Notes under the pieces: generated by a model
The model's input: only the letters and a program-made list of their open reading frames with translations
What the model was told of the DNA's origin: nothing
Database searches by the model: none
Position numbers and translations under genes: made by a program
Assembly: GCF_000002595.2 (NCBI RefSeq)
Contig: NC_057005.1
Location: forward strand, 5,703,235 to 5,767,234
Source of the DNA: Chlamydomonas reinhardtii
Lineage: Eukaryota; Chlorophyta; Chlorophyceae; Chlamydomonadales; Chlamydomonadaceae
DNA length: 64,000 nt
Direction: 5' to 3'
Shown here: positions 12,248-24,600 of the stretch, one piece after another
Position numbering within the stretch: the stretch's first letter is position 1
How the letters are laid out: every line of letters starts with the position of its first letter

Positions 12248-14114
12248 GGCACGTGTGGCAACCGTGACAAGTGTTCCCCGGTCACGGGAAAAGGGCAGTC
12301 ACAGTCTGAGGCCGTACAACCTCATCGCCCGGACATAGCCGGGGTCGGTTTTAACAGGCACATAGCCCAAAAAGATCAGGGGGCGGTGTGCATAAGGGTA
12401 CCGTATTGCAGTTGATGGACGTACAGTGAATAAAGAGCACATGGAATAACTGAGGATGCATCGAGTAAGCTCAAGACCTCAAGTACGGTACCGTACATGC
12501 GAGCCCAAGGGCAGACCTTGTGGGCAGACCCAGTGCTGCTGGGGCAATTGAGCAAGAAGCTTGTTGATGTCTAAAAGTATGTATGTATCCCAGCCGGCGC
12601 TGTCCCGGGAGCGCAAACAGCAGCAGGGTTTTGGGTGATGAGGTAGGGCGCGGTGTATGGAGGTGGCATCCTGTATGTCTATGTGGGCGCGTGATTGCGC
12701 TAAGCCAATCGAGTCGTCACAAGTTCGATTTTGCGTGAGAGCCGTCTCACCCCGGTTAGTGCACGTGCTCGAGTGCTGTGCCGCAGTAGGGTGTGGAGTG
12801 CAATTACCTTGACGACCAGCCAGGGACTGCTTGCGGAGGTATCGTGGAGTTGTGTAGAGCTTACCCGCCACACAATTTGGACTTGCTCTGGACCCTGGTC
12901 CCCAGGGGCGTGCCGCCTGCAACGCCGAAGGTCAAGTGGTAAACCAGACTATTTCCCGGACACAGCCGAGGTCAGGGGAGGGGGAGAGGCGGGGTGGTCC
13001 AGCGGCCAAGCAGGCAACACAGCGCAGCGGATACAATAATCAGCCGTTCTCCATGGCTGTCCACTGACTGCAAAGTATTGGGCCTAATGCAGCTCTGCTC
13101 TCCTGCTAACTGAACAGACGCCAGCAGGCTCCAGCCTGCCCCCCAGCGCCGCCCTTGGGACGGCGCCCCGCTCTTCCAGGCTCTCCTTCTTGTGGCCTTG
13201 CCCTTGGCCTTGCGTGCTCCCAGCTCCCTCCGCTCCGCATAAGATCATCTGCGCATGCATGCCCGCCTAGTCTCACCCGCGTCCGAGGTATCACCTCCAG
13301 GGAAACCCGAAGTGGAACCCCCTCCCCTGACCGGTGCGTGCAAACCCTTTCAGGTTCGTGCATACCCAGGCAACCCAACACGACTTCCGCCTGCCGGCCT
13401 CAAAACCCCCGCGCGGTATGGTTGCCACAAGTAGATTGCGCGCCGCGGCTGAGTACTCAGTGTTGATACCATCATTTGGTACCTCGGCACTTTCTTTGCA
13501 AGTGCAGCATAGCCCGCTGCCCGCGACGCCGAGGTGGCCGATGCCGATGCGCGGCAGTCCACGTTTATGCGAAGCAACCCAGACATACGCATACACATAA
13601 CTATGATGAGGCATATCCATGCTCGGTGCATGGTAGATGCGTGACGCGCAGGTAGCAAGGCGAGTAGCGGCATGTCACAAGCCCACAAGCCCACCCAAGC
13701 GCGCCTCGCGCCGTAGTGCATGGCACATCAATGATCTTGTGGAAACAAAGGTAACGAACCTGATTTTTGAACTTGCATAGGGAACTTCAGGACCTCTCAC
13801 TCCGACTCTTCCCAAACGCTGCGGGCGTCCTGTCAAATATGCATGATGCAGCTCTATTACTTGGGAGGTCCACTGGGCTGGCGAAAACTTGGAGCCCATC
13901 CCAATTCTCGCGGTCACCGACGAGCCTCAATCGAAGGCACCGTCCCGCAAACGTTGCAGTGCAGTACTTGAGCAGTGTAGGGAACGTATACAAACATCAT
14001 AGAGTAGTAGAACAGTCTAGGGAAGGACCAGAGTTTGAGTCCTGTAGAGCGGGTCAAGGCAAAAAGATGCTCGAGCCTCTTCAAGTGCTAACTTAGACTG
14101 GCGAGAGCAAGGAA
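12248..14114. other. Intergenic region with one dispersed repeat copy
   Basis: About 1.9 kb lies between the MLO stop and the first BTB-SBP exon. It contains a possible AATAAA at about 12429 and the repeat at 12695-12793. Otherwise I see no gene: the open frames here have no recognisable protein sequence and no consistent splice sites. Confidence 0.45.
12695..12793 (+). repeat. Dispersed repeat, copy 1
   Basis: About 100 bases starting TTGCGCTAAGCCAATCGAGT match 40956-41057 at roughly 80 percent by eye, in the same orientation. A stretch like a pol III B box (GTTCGATTTT) lies inside. Both copies lie downstream of a plus-strand gene. A short SINE or other small repeat is possible; no target-site duplication was identified. 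Confidence 0.6.
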
Positions 14115-17100
14115 ATGGAGGAAGCAACGGAACCGGTGAGTAGGACTTCAGAGGCAACTTCGCGCGCCCAAGCCGACCGCTTTGAAGCCTGCCAGCTCGC
14201 TAAGAAATTGAAGGGCTCTACTTCTGCTGTCTAATTGAGGCTTGCGCGGTGGAGCCTCAGTCCGCCCCCTCATCCGCACGCGACCAGCGCGTCTTAGGCG
14301 GGCTTGCAGGCCACTTGAGTGGCCGAGACTGGCATATTGAATGCACATGCACTGCTATGCTTGGTGTCGGGCAAGCAATCCGCAGCATAGCGCCGAGACA
14401 TTCTGCTCAGACTGCCAGAGACTGCTCAGCGCTTGAACGGATTCAAGGGCGCCCGGGGTCGACTTCTATATGCTATCTTTGCATTCCGAATCTCACCTGA
14501 TGTTTTTTGAGCTCGCACCTAAAAGTGAGCTGGCGCACATGCGGACGGCTTTGAGTTGCCCCTCGTGCTTTGTGCTCACAGGGGCTCTGTTATCGGGACA
14601 AGTCAAAAGTGGTGCATGAAGGACTTGCGAGGTTCTTCAATCGGGAGACGTTTTCTGACTTGACCGTGGTGGACCCGGATGGCAACAGAATTCGGTGTCA
14701 CCAGCTGGTGCTGTCATCGTGCAGCAGAAAGTTTGCGGACATGCTGGAGCAAGGTGCGTTGAGCAATCCAAAACAGGCTGGGCTGAGGACACAGTCACAC
14801 ACGGTGACACAAGGCTGGGGCCTGAGACGACACGGTCAGCAAACTTCGTACCACTCATCTGTGCCCGTTGACTGCATGCAGCTCGCGTTACTTGGGAATG
14901 CGTTGCGTGTTATCTTTTGCAAGAGGCCTAAACACTCCTTTCCTTTTGTCTCCGCAGGCAAAGTTGAGGAGCTGCCAGTGCGGGGCGTTGACGCTCAGGG
15001 TCTCTACCTGGTCCTCCGCTTCTTCTACACGGGCGAGTGCCACGTGGACCACACGTCGGTTATCGCCGTGTATGACGCTGCGAACCGGCTAGACGTGGAC
15101 GGCCTGGCGACGGCGTGCGATGTGTACAGCAAGCAGCTGCTGGGGCCGGGCACAGCGTGCACGCTCTTCCAACAGGCACAGCGCTTTGCGCTCCAGGAAT
15201 TCGCGGAGTCCTGCAGCCGCATCATCCGTGTGCGGTTCGATGAGGTTGTGCATAGCGAGGATTTTCTCACCGTCGACCGGCCAACGCTGATGAAGATTCT
15301 GGAGGACAACATCCCGCACCACAACGAGGGCAGCATCTTCCGTGCGGCGTGGCGCTGGGGCATGTCCTCTTTGGCACGGATGCAGGAGATGCCGAAGGTG
15401 TTTAAGATGGTCAAGGTGCGTTTACAGCAGCTACCGGCATCGGGTTTCCAGTTGTACTTACTACTGCGCGCGACAGATTTCTCCGCTTGCTTAGACTGTC
15501 ACTACATATGCTCCCGCAGGTGCCGAACCTGAGCATGCAAGACCTCGTCAACATCGCGGGGCCTCTACCCGGGCCCGCACCGCAGCTGGTGCGGAACCGC
15601 GGAGCCAGCAACCCCACCGCGACAGGGCACACGGCCGCCGGCAGCCAGTTCCAGCAGGCTAGCGCGCGCGCCCCCGACACGCTGGAGGTGCTATCGCCTG
15701 CCAAGCTGCGTGAGGCCCAGAGTTACCTCATCCAGCAGATGCTCGGCGGCATGGACCTCGTCCGGGCGGTGCGGTCTACGGTGCAGGTGCGTGGTCCGAC
15801 ACGCGGAAAATTAAGGTCCAATGTAGTTCGGCCTTGCCTGCACTTGTAAGCTCGTAAGGACTTACTGACGTGCCCCAATTATGTTACCGTATTGCAGATG
15901 TACGGATCGGGCGACGGCGAGCCACCGGCTCCTCCGGCGGCACCTGCGCCCTGCCTGCAGCTGGGCTCGCACACGCTACCGCCGCACCGCATAAGCGGTG
16001 GCGTGCCAGGGCACTGCAACGGGGGCGGCATGCCCAGTGCGCATTACCACCAGAACCAGTGCTTTCCGGCGCCGCAGCATCAGCCAGCGCGGTACCACCG
16101 TGTCACCAACAACCTAGACAGCATGCCGTCGCACCCGGCTACGGCGCCAGCCATGCCGGGAACGGCCGCCGCCGCCTGGAACCATCTCCACCACAACCAA
16201 CACCACCAGCACGAATCACCAGAGATGGCCAACAGCTGTGCTGCCTCGGGGGGCCACGATGTGGAGGATGACGTGCAGCACCAGCCAAGGGTGCCGGCAG
16301 GCTACCAGCAGGCCAGCCGGGGTGCTCACGGCGGTGCTGGAGCCGCTGGGCGGCGCGGTGATGGGCAGCAGGGGACGGTGTTCGGCGGGACTGGCGGCGA
16401 GCGCCCCAGCGGCACTGCAGTCAGCGGGACAGCGGGGAGCGGGGGCGATCAGGACGATGCCGTCAGCGGTGCACGGCACGCAGCAGCTGGCGGGCACGGA
16501 CGCGGAAAAGACCGAGACGGCGACCAGTCGGGCGTGCAGCACCAGGTCATGGAGGCGCTACGGAAACTCAATCCCGGTAAGCAGCCCACCTGGGTCATGC
16601 TCGGTTAATGCGGAGGGTGTGCTGGTTATTTGACGCATTTTATTAACAATTCTTGCCGCGATGCAGATCTCCAAGGCCAAGCCATTGTTGTTGTCGTCAA
16701 CCCCACGGGCTCACCGCCGCCTGCAGCGGCGCCGCCTGCGGCTATCGTGCGGCACGGGGTGAGTTTTCGCACGAACGCCGCAATTGATGGACATCGTGCC
16801 CGTAGTTCCAAGTCAGTTCTGACAGGCTGAGCGCTTCCCGCCCCTGCAACCTGTCCACAGTCGGGCGTGCGCGTCATGTGCCAAGTTGACAAGTGCAACC
16901 AGGCGATGGCGTGCCAACAGGAGCAGTATCAGCGGTGAGCTTGGCAGTACAAAAAGTACTGTAGCTTTTGTTCTTGAGAGCGATCTGGTGCCGGGCATGG
17001 TTGCGCCGGTCCCCTGCACTATGTCAGAATGCCTAGGCACAACGCTTTTCAGTTTCCTGTAGCCGCCTCATACCGGTTTCAATAATTCATGTTTTTATGT

Positions 17101-19658
17101 GCTTGCCATGTAGGCTTCGGATATGTGAGCACCACTACCACGCGCTGGAGGTGCAGCATGAGGGCATGCGGCAAAGGTTCTGCCAGTCGTGCGGTCGCTT
17201 GCACCCAGTGGAGGAGTTCGAGTCGAACATGCACGCGTGTCGTGCACGATGCGGCGTGGACAGCCGGCAGCGGAAGCGTTTGCGTCCCGACGAGCACGCG
17301 GACACTGCGGAATGCCGGCCAGCGCCGGGTATGCACGGCAGGGTGGCAATGCCGCAACAGATGCCGCGTCATGGGGCGCACCAAGTTGCGCACCACGTCG
17401 CTCACCAGGTTGCGCATCAAGTGGCGCATCAGGTGGTGCAGGGCGTGATGCTGCCTGCGTCTCAGCCTCCTCAGGTGCCGACCTGGGACTGGGCAATGCA
17501 GAGCGACCAGCAGCGCATGCATGCGGGCGTCCCAGCGGTGGAGCACGGGCAGTGTCAGGACCTGGCGGCTGGGACACCAAGCAGCACTGGGTCCGCCGGC
17601 AATGCCCCGCAAAAGCATTCCGGACAGATGGCGCTGCCACCGCTGCCGCAGCCCCACTTGCCGCAGCAGGGGCAGCGTGGAGGTATGCTCCCGCCGCAGC
17701 AGTTTCACCAGCAGCAGCAGCAGCCCAACCTGGCGTCGTACCCATCCGTGCCGCCGCCTCGGCGGCCGCAGATGCAGCCGACCGACCAGCCGCTGCACCG
17801 CGTGTCGTCCGTGCCGGCGCAGTTTCAGGGTGGCGAGTCGAATCAGCACTGCATGCAGCCGCCGGCTCCACAGCAGCCTCAGAACGCTCCTGTCCGCCAC
17901 CTGTCCCTGTCCGGCCTCCCCACGGGCGCGCCTGGCAGCATGCCGCTGCATCCCAATCAGCGTGTGCGCCCTTCCAACCCCACGCCCCAGCTGCAGATGC
18001 AGCAGGCGCCCGACCTGCCCCGGCAGTATTCAGCGCCGCCGCAGCAGGGGCAGGTGGTGGTGCAGCTGCAGCCTGCAACGGGAGCGCAGGGTGAGGACAA
18101 GCTTGTGGCGTTCGGCGCACCAGCCGCAGGCGGCATGGCCAAGTTGATCCTGTCCACAGTTCCGCTAGACGCGCCAGCGGGTAATGCGGGTGCAGGGGGC
18201 GCACAAGGCCTGATGCACGCTCCGTCTTCTCGGCCAGCCGGGCCACAGCAGCCGGGGCAGCTGCAGGCGCCGCTCCGGCGGCCTAGTCCGGGCGTCGTTC
18301 GGCCGGGCGGCACTGACTCTCACGTGTCCACCTCGCGGGGAGCTCTGCCGCAGCAGGGAGGAGCGCCGGCATTGCGGCAGAGTCTCGCCAGCGGACCGGG
18401 GCGGCCAATGGCACCGCACCACGGCATGCAAAGCGTGAACCCCGGCGGCCGGCCTGGCGCCCCGCAGCGTACAACCATGCCGCCGCCATCGTCGGCACCC
18501 GCGCAGCGACAAAGTGCGCCTCGGTTAGCCGAGGGCAGGGCCCCCAGCCTGAATCTACGCCCCAGCGCCGAGGCGACAGGCGCAAGGGTGAACGCTGTGC
18601 CGTCGCAGCAACTGATGCAGCAGCTGCCGCCCCCGCCGCAACAAGCACCAACGCAGGCGTCAGCGCAAGCAGGAGCGCCGATGTGGCCGGCCCCGCAGCA
18701 GGGCCTGCCTCAGGCTGCCCAGCAGCATGCATTCATTCAGCAGCAGCAGGTGCAGCAGGCGCAACAGGTGCAGGTGCCTCAAGCACAGCGACCGCTGGAG
18801 CAGCAGCAGCAGCAGCAACAGTTGCCGGAGCAGCAGGCGCAGCCGCCGCAGGAAGGGTCGCTGAACCAGGACGCCTTCTGCGGGCAGGCGGCGCTCGCCT
18901 CGGAGTATCCGCAACTGCAGTCTATGCCCATGCACATGGACAGCACCGAGTACGCCTACGGCGAGCAAGCCTGCAACGGTGGAGCGCCACAAACGGCAGA
19001 CCCGTCGCCGCCGCAGCCACCCCAGCCGCCGCCACCTCCGCCTCCGGGCTGGCAGCAGCTGCCGCCTGACCAGAACGCCCTGTACGGACAGGGCGAGCTA
19101 CAATACCACCAGCCGCAGATGCAGCCCCTCTTCCACGACGGCGCCATGCAAGCTGCTGGCAGCGCGGCGGCGGGTAATTCCGCGGTCGGTGGCGCGGCAG
19201 GCGAGGAGCCTACCACCCCGCGACACGCCGGCATCCGGGCGCCGCAGGTTGCAGTGATGGGCGGCGGCGGCATGGCGGCGGCCCTGGCGGCTACCATCAG
19301 CGGCAACGCGGCGGTAAGCAGCTTCGACAACCGGTTGGGGCTGCCACGCGACCTGCGCGTGAGCATTAATGGCAACTACAGCTTCGGTGACCTGCACGAG
19401 CTGGTGACGCCGGGCTCGCACGGGCTGCTGGACAGCGGGCTCGTATCGCCCAACACTGAGCTGTTCAACATCCTCAACACCGGCAACGGCGCGGAGGACA
19501 CGCTGGGCATGGGCCCCATGCTGGACCTGCTGGGCCCGGGTGAGTCCATGTATGACGACACAGCCAACACCAGCCAGGCCTTGCTGCCCGGCCCCAGCGG
19601 AGCCGGCACTGCAGGGCCCAGTGTGCCGCCCACTCTGCCGCTGCCGCCGCAGCAGTAG
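14115..19658 (+). CDS. BTB-BACK protein fused to an SBP-box DNA-binding domain
   Basis: Exons 14115-14135, 14582-14753, 14958-15415, 15520-15786, 15898-16576, 16667-16758, 16861-16934 and 17114-19658 total 4308 nt (1435 residues), all in phase. Residues about 15-125 form a BTB/POZ domain (FSDLTVVDPDGNRIRCHQLV, FFYTGE) and about 126-217 a BACK-like helical region. After a His/Gly/Pro-rich linker, residues about 564-645 form an SBP domain: finger 1 ligands C570, C575, C592, H595 have the plant spacing, finger 2 reads C-x2-C-x3-H-x11-C, and a basic RQRKR nuclear signal follows. The last 750 residues are Gln/Pro-rich and activation-like, with a HQVA tandem repeat near the start. SBP proteins bind GTAC-core DNA; BTB domains dimerise or recruit cullin-3. 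A transcription factor is likely. Exon 1 (seven codons) is the least certain part. Two separate genes would need an intergenic gap of about 50 bases. Confidence 0.85.
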
Positions 19659-20621
19659 TAGAGGTGGCTGCAATTGAGGGCGGCAGCTTTGCCATGAATG
19701 CCTCAGGGCCGCGACGTGGGCAGGTCGTGCTTACATCTTGGGATTTGGCTGAAGGGCAGAGGCAAAGATGTGTCCGAAAGTGATCAGGGACATTTGGTTT
19801 CCATACAGCCCGTTTTGCGCTTATGATCGCAACGGGCAGGTGGCACGGTATTCGTGCCAAGGATGCATGCGCACGGTATGCGCAATGACGGGTCGCGCAC
19901 GATTCACAGCAGAGAACTACTCGTGTTGCAGGTTTGAGTTGCAGGAGGCCCTCCTCCGTGCAAGTAGTAGTCGATGTGATGTGAGTAGGACAACTGTCGA
20001 CAGTCCTGCGTTGCGTGAGGATGTCGGATGGCTTTCAGGCACTTAACGGATTGCCAAGACTTTATCACCTTTATTATCCTATTTTCAAGGTGGCAAGACT
20101 TGGTTTGGTGGCGGTGGTGGCTGTGATTTACCAGCACGGGAAGCTACGGTACCTGTGCGGTCTGGCGTGATTAAACGAGGATGACATGACTAACGGAATT
20201 CAATCATCTATACACGGGCACTATTTGTGGTCCGCTAGTCCGCTATGCGTTGCCACAGCGACCATGCCAGCATGGCGCCGTGGAGCAATCTAGAGTACGT
20301 GTGGTAAAATTTCGTGACGTGTCCGGGTGGCGGTGCACGGAAGGGAGCAGGAAGTCCTGACTATAGACCACTAAAACGCTCCCTGCGGAAACAGAGTGGT
20401 AGTGATATTTATGTCATCTGCGGATGCGCACCAATGTCCTTGCGCCAGTGGGCTGTACGAGTGACTTGGTAGTAGTGACTGGGGCGCTTCTTCAAGGGTT
20501 TTAACAAATCAATCTGTGGGTTCGGGTGTGATGCCGAACGCACAACTATACGCATCTGTGTAATCGGTTCCATTGCACTCCGAGGTTCGCGATGCTCGTG
20601 CTTGATGTGCAGCAGTATGGC

Positions 20622-20675
20622 ATGACACAGCCTGAGCAAGTCTGGGGAATGACACGGCCTGAACAAGTTTGGGGG
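20622..20675. repeat. 27-bp tandem repeat, two copies
   Basis: A unit of ATGACAC(A/G)GCCTGA(G/A)CAAG followed by TCTGGGGA or TTTGGGGG occurs twice in tandem, with few differences. Confidence 0.7.
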
Positions 20676-21292
20676 ATGACAGCGGCCGCATGGATGGCCC
20701 TAATACGCCATGCGGGCATGTCGCACCCATGGAGGGCCCTGTAAAAGGACTAGCTAGTCCAGGGTTACATACGGAATGTGGCGTTGAACTACACGTTCCA
20801 CCCACATGACGATTCCGTAAAAGCCCCAAAGGTGGTAGCCCCTCCAGAGAAGAGTGGACTGAGGCCGCACTACCGTATCAACCCATTCATCTTGAGGCCA
20901 TATGGCTGCCGAAGTCAACTGAGTTTTACAGGCCACCGCCACTCCGCCAGCCAGGTATATGCTCAGTCCAGCGGCATGCGGCCAACCGTAGCCAGTCACA
21001 CCTTGCGGAAACCCACAGCAGCAGACAGAAGCACCACACAGCCATCACAGTCACATTTAAGCCGCTGCCTGCCAATTCGCTGACCCGTCAGTCCCTAAGC
21101 AGACACGCACGCCAGCGCCGCTTTTGGGGCGACACGGCCGGCACCGCGCTGTCTTCCGCGTGACCTGCCGGCTTGCCCCGCTCGCAGATGCATACCGGTA
21201 CTGACTGGGCCCCGCGCTGCCCGCCACTGGGCCTACGCCGTTGCTGCGGGCCCTGCACCGCTGCCGCCACCACGGAATCCAGCGCTACAAGG

Positions 21293-21297
21293 TTACA
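21293..21297 (-). terminator. TGTAA polyadenylation signal of the peptidase gene
   Basis: TTACA on the plus strand reads TGTAA on the minus strand, about 315 bases past the peptidase stop. TGTAA is the usual signal in volvocine algae. A 5-mer also occurs by chance, so its use is inferred. Confidence 0.4.
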
Positions 21298-21360
21298 CGC
21301 GGGACATGCTGACGCAGCTCACGAGCCAGTGAACTCGCACTAGTAGTGCGGGCGCCCATC

Positions 21361-21406
21361 TCTAGACAGCTCTAGACAGCACTCGACAGCTCTAGACAAC
21401 TCCAGA
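21361..21406. repeat. Decamer tandem repeat
   Basis: About four and a half copies of a TCTAGACAGC-like decamer, probably within the 3' UTR of the minus-strand peptidase gene. Confidence 0.6.
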
Positions 21407-21610
21407 CCGTTAGCTGCAGGCCTTAAATCACCCAGCAACACTTTAGCACGCGCACGTCGCATTCGTGTTGCGGACTTACCAACGCAGCTATACGTTGCTA
21501 CGGACTTCGAGATGGGGGCGGGCTGAGCGCGGTCGCACACTTGTCGGCAGCACCGTGGCAGGGCCGGCGGGAAAAGACGCGTGCTGCGCAGCCTAACCAC
21601 ATTTCGTGCA

Positions 21611-24600
21611 TCAGCCCTCTATGGCCACCAGCGTCCCACCAACTCTCGCCAGGGTTGTCAAGGTCAGCACGTCCCGCGGCAGACCTCGCTCCCCTTCACT
21701 TACTCCCAAACCGGCCGCAGCTTCACCGCCCGTATCGCACCGGGCGGTGCTGCTGGGAGCACCCATTCTGAGCCACCCCTCGACGAGCTCGCTCACATCC
21801 CGGTCTGCGCCTGCCTCGAAGATCTCACGGCGCAGCATGTCCCAGGCAGTGCTGGTGTCACTGCTGCTGCCAGTGCTCCCGACAGTTTTGTCCCTGGAAG
21901 TGTTGACAGCTTGCAAGGGCAGCGCGCCGCGGGCCGTGCTGGCGACGAGAAGCCCAACCAAGTACGAATGAAATGTGGCTTGGTGGTGCGCCAGAGCCGG
22001 CAGCGCTGCTAGCTGCGCGACAAGGCAGAAGGGTAGCAGCACAGATTTTGAGGTAAATCCAGCAGCCAAGGACGCAAACATTCAGTGCCCGACCTCACCA
22101 TCGGCCATTGAGCCTCGAGGCGCACCGTTTGGATGCATCAATGTCCAACAAGACGCACCGCTGTTTCCATCCGTTCGCCAAGTACGCACCTCGCGCAAGG
22201 TGGCGTCACACGTGGGCATGGCGCCGAATGCGCGCCGCACCGCACGCCACAGCCCCAGCGCCACGCCTGCGGCTGCAGCGCCGCCGCGCCCACCGCCCTT
22301 CTCCTCAAGCACACCCGAGTGCAGCAGTTGGTCGAATAGGCTCGCCAGCACCTATCACAAGCGTCAATATGAGACGCGGGCGGGCTGACATCAGGGTTTG
22401 GGGGGTGTTGGTACACGGCACCCCACGACGGCACCCCTGCTGCCCCTACAGCGTCATGACCTTTACCCCCGTGACTTTTACTCCCATGCCCTACCTTCCC
22501 CAGGGTACCGATGCCGCTGCAATTCTCCGCTGCCAGGTGAGCCGCCACAGCCTCAGCCAAATGCCGCGGCATCGGGTCTCCCAGCGGCTCTCGAGATCCT
22601 ATCCTTGCCCCTACTCCTGCCTCCGCAAGCTCCGCTGCCTGCCCCAGCCCGGCTTCGGGTATCCCGCTCTCACTCGGCCCAGCGGCACATCGCACAGCCC
22701 CTCCGCTACTGCCCACGCGGCGGCAGATGCGAGCCAGCGCCGCCGGATCGTACGCCAGGGTTTGCAGCAGCGAGGATGGCACCTCGAGCACGTCCAGGGG
22801 CAGCTGCAGACCGCCGAAATGCATAACCCCTTCCGCGCCGGAGGCAGCTGTGCTGGTGCCAAGGCCAGAGTTTGCGGATGTGGCTGTGGCCGAGGCGTCA
22901 GCGGACAGGAAAGGCTGAGCGGCTGCGGCCGATGAGGATAGGGTCAGGTGCAGCGCGTGTCCAACTTCATGCAACAGCTCGTGCAGAGCAGCCGGCGATT
23001 CTGCACACATGCACAACAACGACCGGCTGCAAGTCAGGGGTGGCATGTGGGAAAGCAAAAATCCAACGCCGCTATGACTTGCGGATAAGGACCGTGAAAA
23101 ACAGCATCAAAGCGTTCAGGGGCCCACCTCACAGGCCCACCTGCAACACCGTCGCGCCACTCCCACTTGAGGCCGACTGCCACCGCCGGCAATGCCCCCA
23201 TGCCGCCGCCGCGCGCCTCTTGCTGACCCAGAAGCGCTCCTGCATCGGCCGCAGCCCCGTCAGCCCTGCTGCCCGCGTCCACCCCACCCGCCGGAAACCG
23301 CAGCTGCCGCGTGCCATACCCTGACCCCAAGTCCAAATACATCACTCCCCGCATCTGAACACCCTCCGCGGTCCCACGGCCCCTTTTATTAATGCAACCG
23401 CCGCGGGCCCTGCTGCCAGCCGTGCCCGCCTGGCGATCGTGCTGCTCTGCTGGCTCGCCGTTGGGGGAAGTCACCGGCCGTTGCGGACCTGCCGTTGCAT
23501 CGCGCTGCCAGGCCGTGGCCCAGATGCTGAGCCGCAGCACCTGCGGGCCCCACAGGTCGTGGCCTGGGCCGCCGCTGCCGCTGCTGCTGGACTGCCCACG
23601 CTGCGCTGTCCCAGCCCCTGCCCCAACCTCCGTTCTGTTGCCCTCCTCCGCACCCTCCCCCGCCGCCTCCACCTCCCCCACCGCCTCCAGCCGCAGCTGC
23701 ACGCCCATCAACTCGTGCAGCAGGTCACTGAGCCCGGCCAGCACTCCCCGCAGCTGCATGTACGGCGCCAGCTGGGCCGCGTCTGAGGCGTCACATGTGC
23801 GGCCGGGCGTCAAGTAAGAGTCACTCATGTTTCATGTCCGTGCATGTGGACCATGGCATAGCGCAGCCCCTGTGATGTACGATGGCTGGTCGACTGCGGC
23901 TGGTCAAGTCATGTCTACCCCAGTGCGCACCTGGCAACGGCGAGGGCCTCTGTCGCACCCACTCGGCCTGTGCATACTCCACATCCCACGGCTCGAGCGC
24001 ATTCGGGTGCAGCCCCGTGCCGGCGGCTGCGCCGCCGCTTGCGGCGTCAAGTTTGCTCGCGGCACTGCCAGCTTGGCTGCCCGCTGTGCCTGCAGCGGAA
24101 GCAGCCGTTGCTTCTGGTGCCGCCCCTGCTGCCGCGCCCACCGCGCATTTCAGCTGTTCAATCTCCTCACGCGCCACCGGCAAAAGCGCAAATACCAGCT
24201 CCTGTAGCCGCGCATTGCACACACAGGTGCTATCAGCGCCAGCGTCTTTCCAGCTCAAAGACACTAGGCCAACGCCAGCACGGCAGCGTGTCACTTTACA
24301 TGAGCACACGAGCGCAGTCGCACCTGCAGCAGCTCCGCCACGGCGTCCGCGCCTGCTACTGCCATACCCCCACGGCTGTAGCTGTAGTCAACAAAGCTGC
24401 TGAAGCCCATCAGCGCGGCCACCTGGCCCCGCACCTCCGCCACGCGCCCAAGCGCCCCCACCGCCGCCTCCACTCGCGGCACCAGCCCGTGCTCGTACGC
24501 CGCGCGCCGTACGGCAGAGGCAGGATGGCGGCGCAGCAGGTTACGAAGGTTGGCGGGCGTGAGCGGCAGCCCCGTTGCCTCCACGGGCACGCCGGCGGCT

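Larger units (their letters stand above)
19659..21610. other. Tail-to-tail intergenic region
   Basis: About 2 kb lies between the BTB-SBP stop and the stop of the minus-strand peptidase. I see small tandem repeats (20622-20675 and 21361-21406) and a minus-strand TGTAA, but no supported gene. Confidence 0.5.

Noticed and set aside
17095-18246. Long minus-strand open frames opposite the SBP gene tail.
   Set aside because: They are antisense shadows of Gln/Pro-rich GC-rich codons, with no domain.
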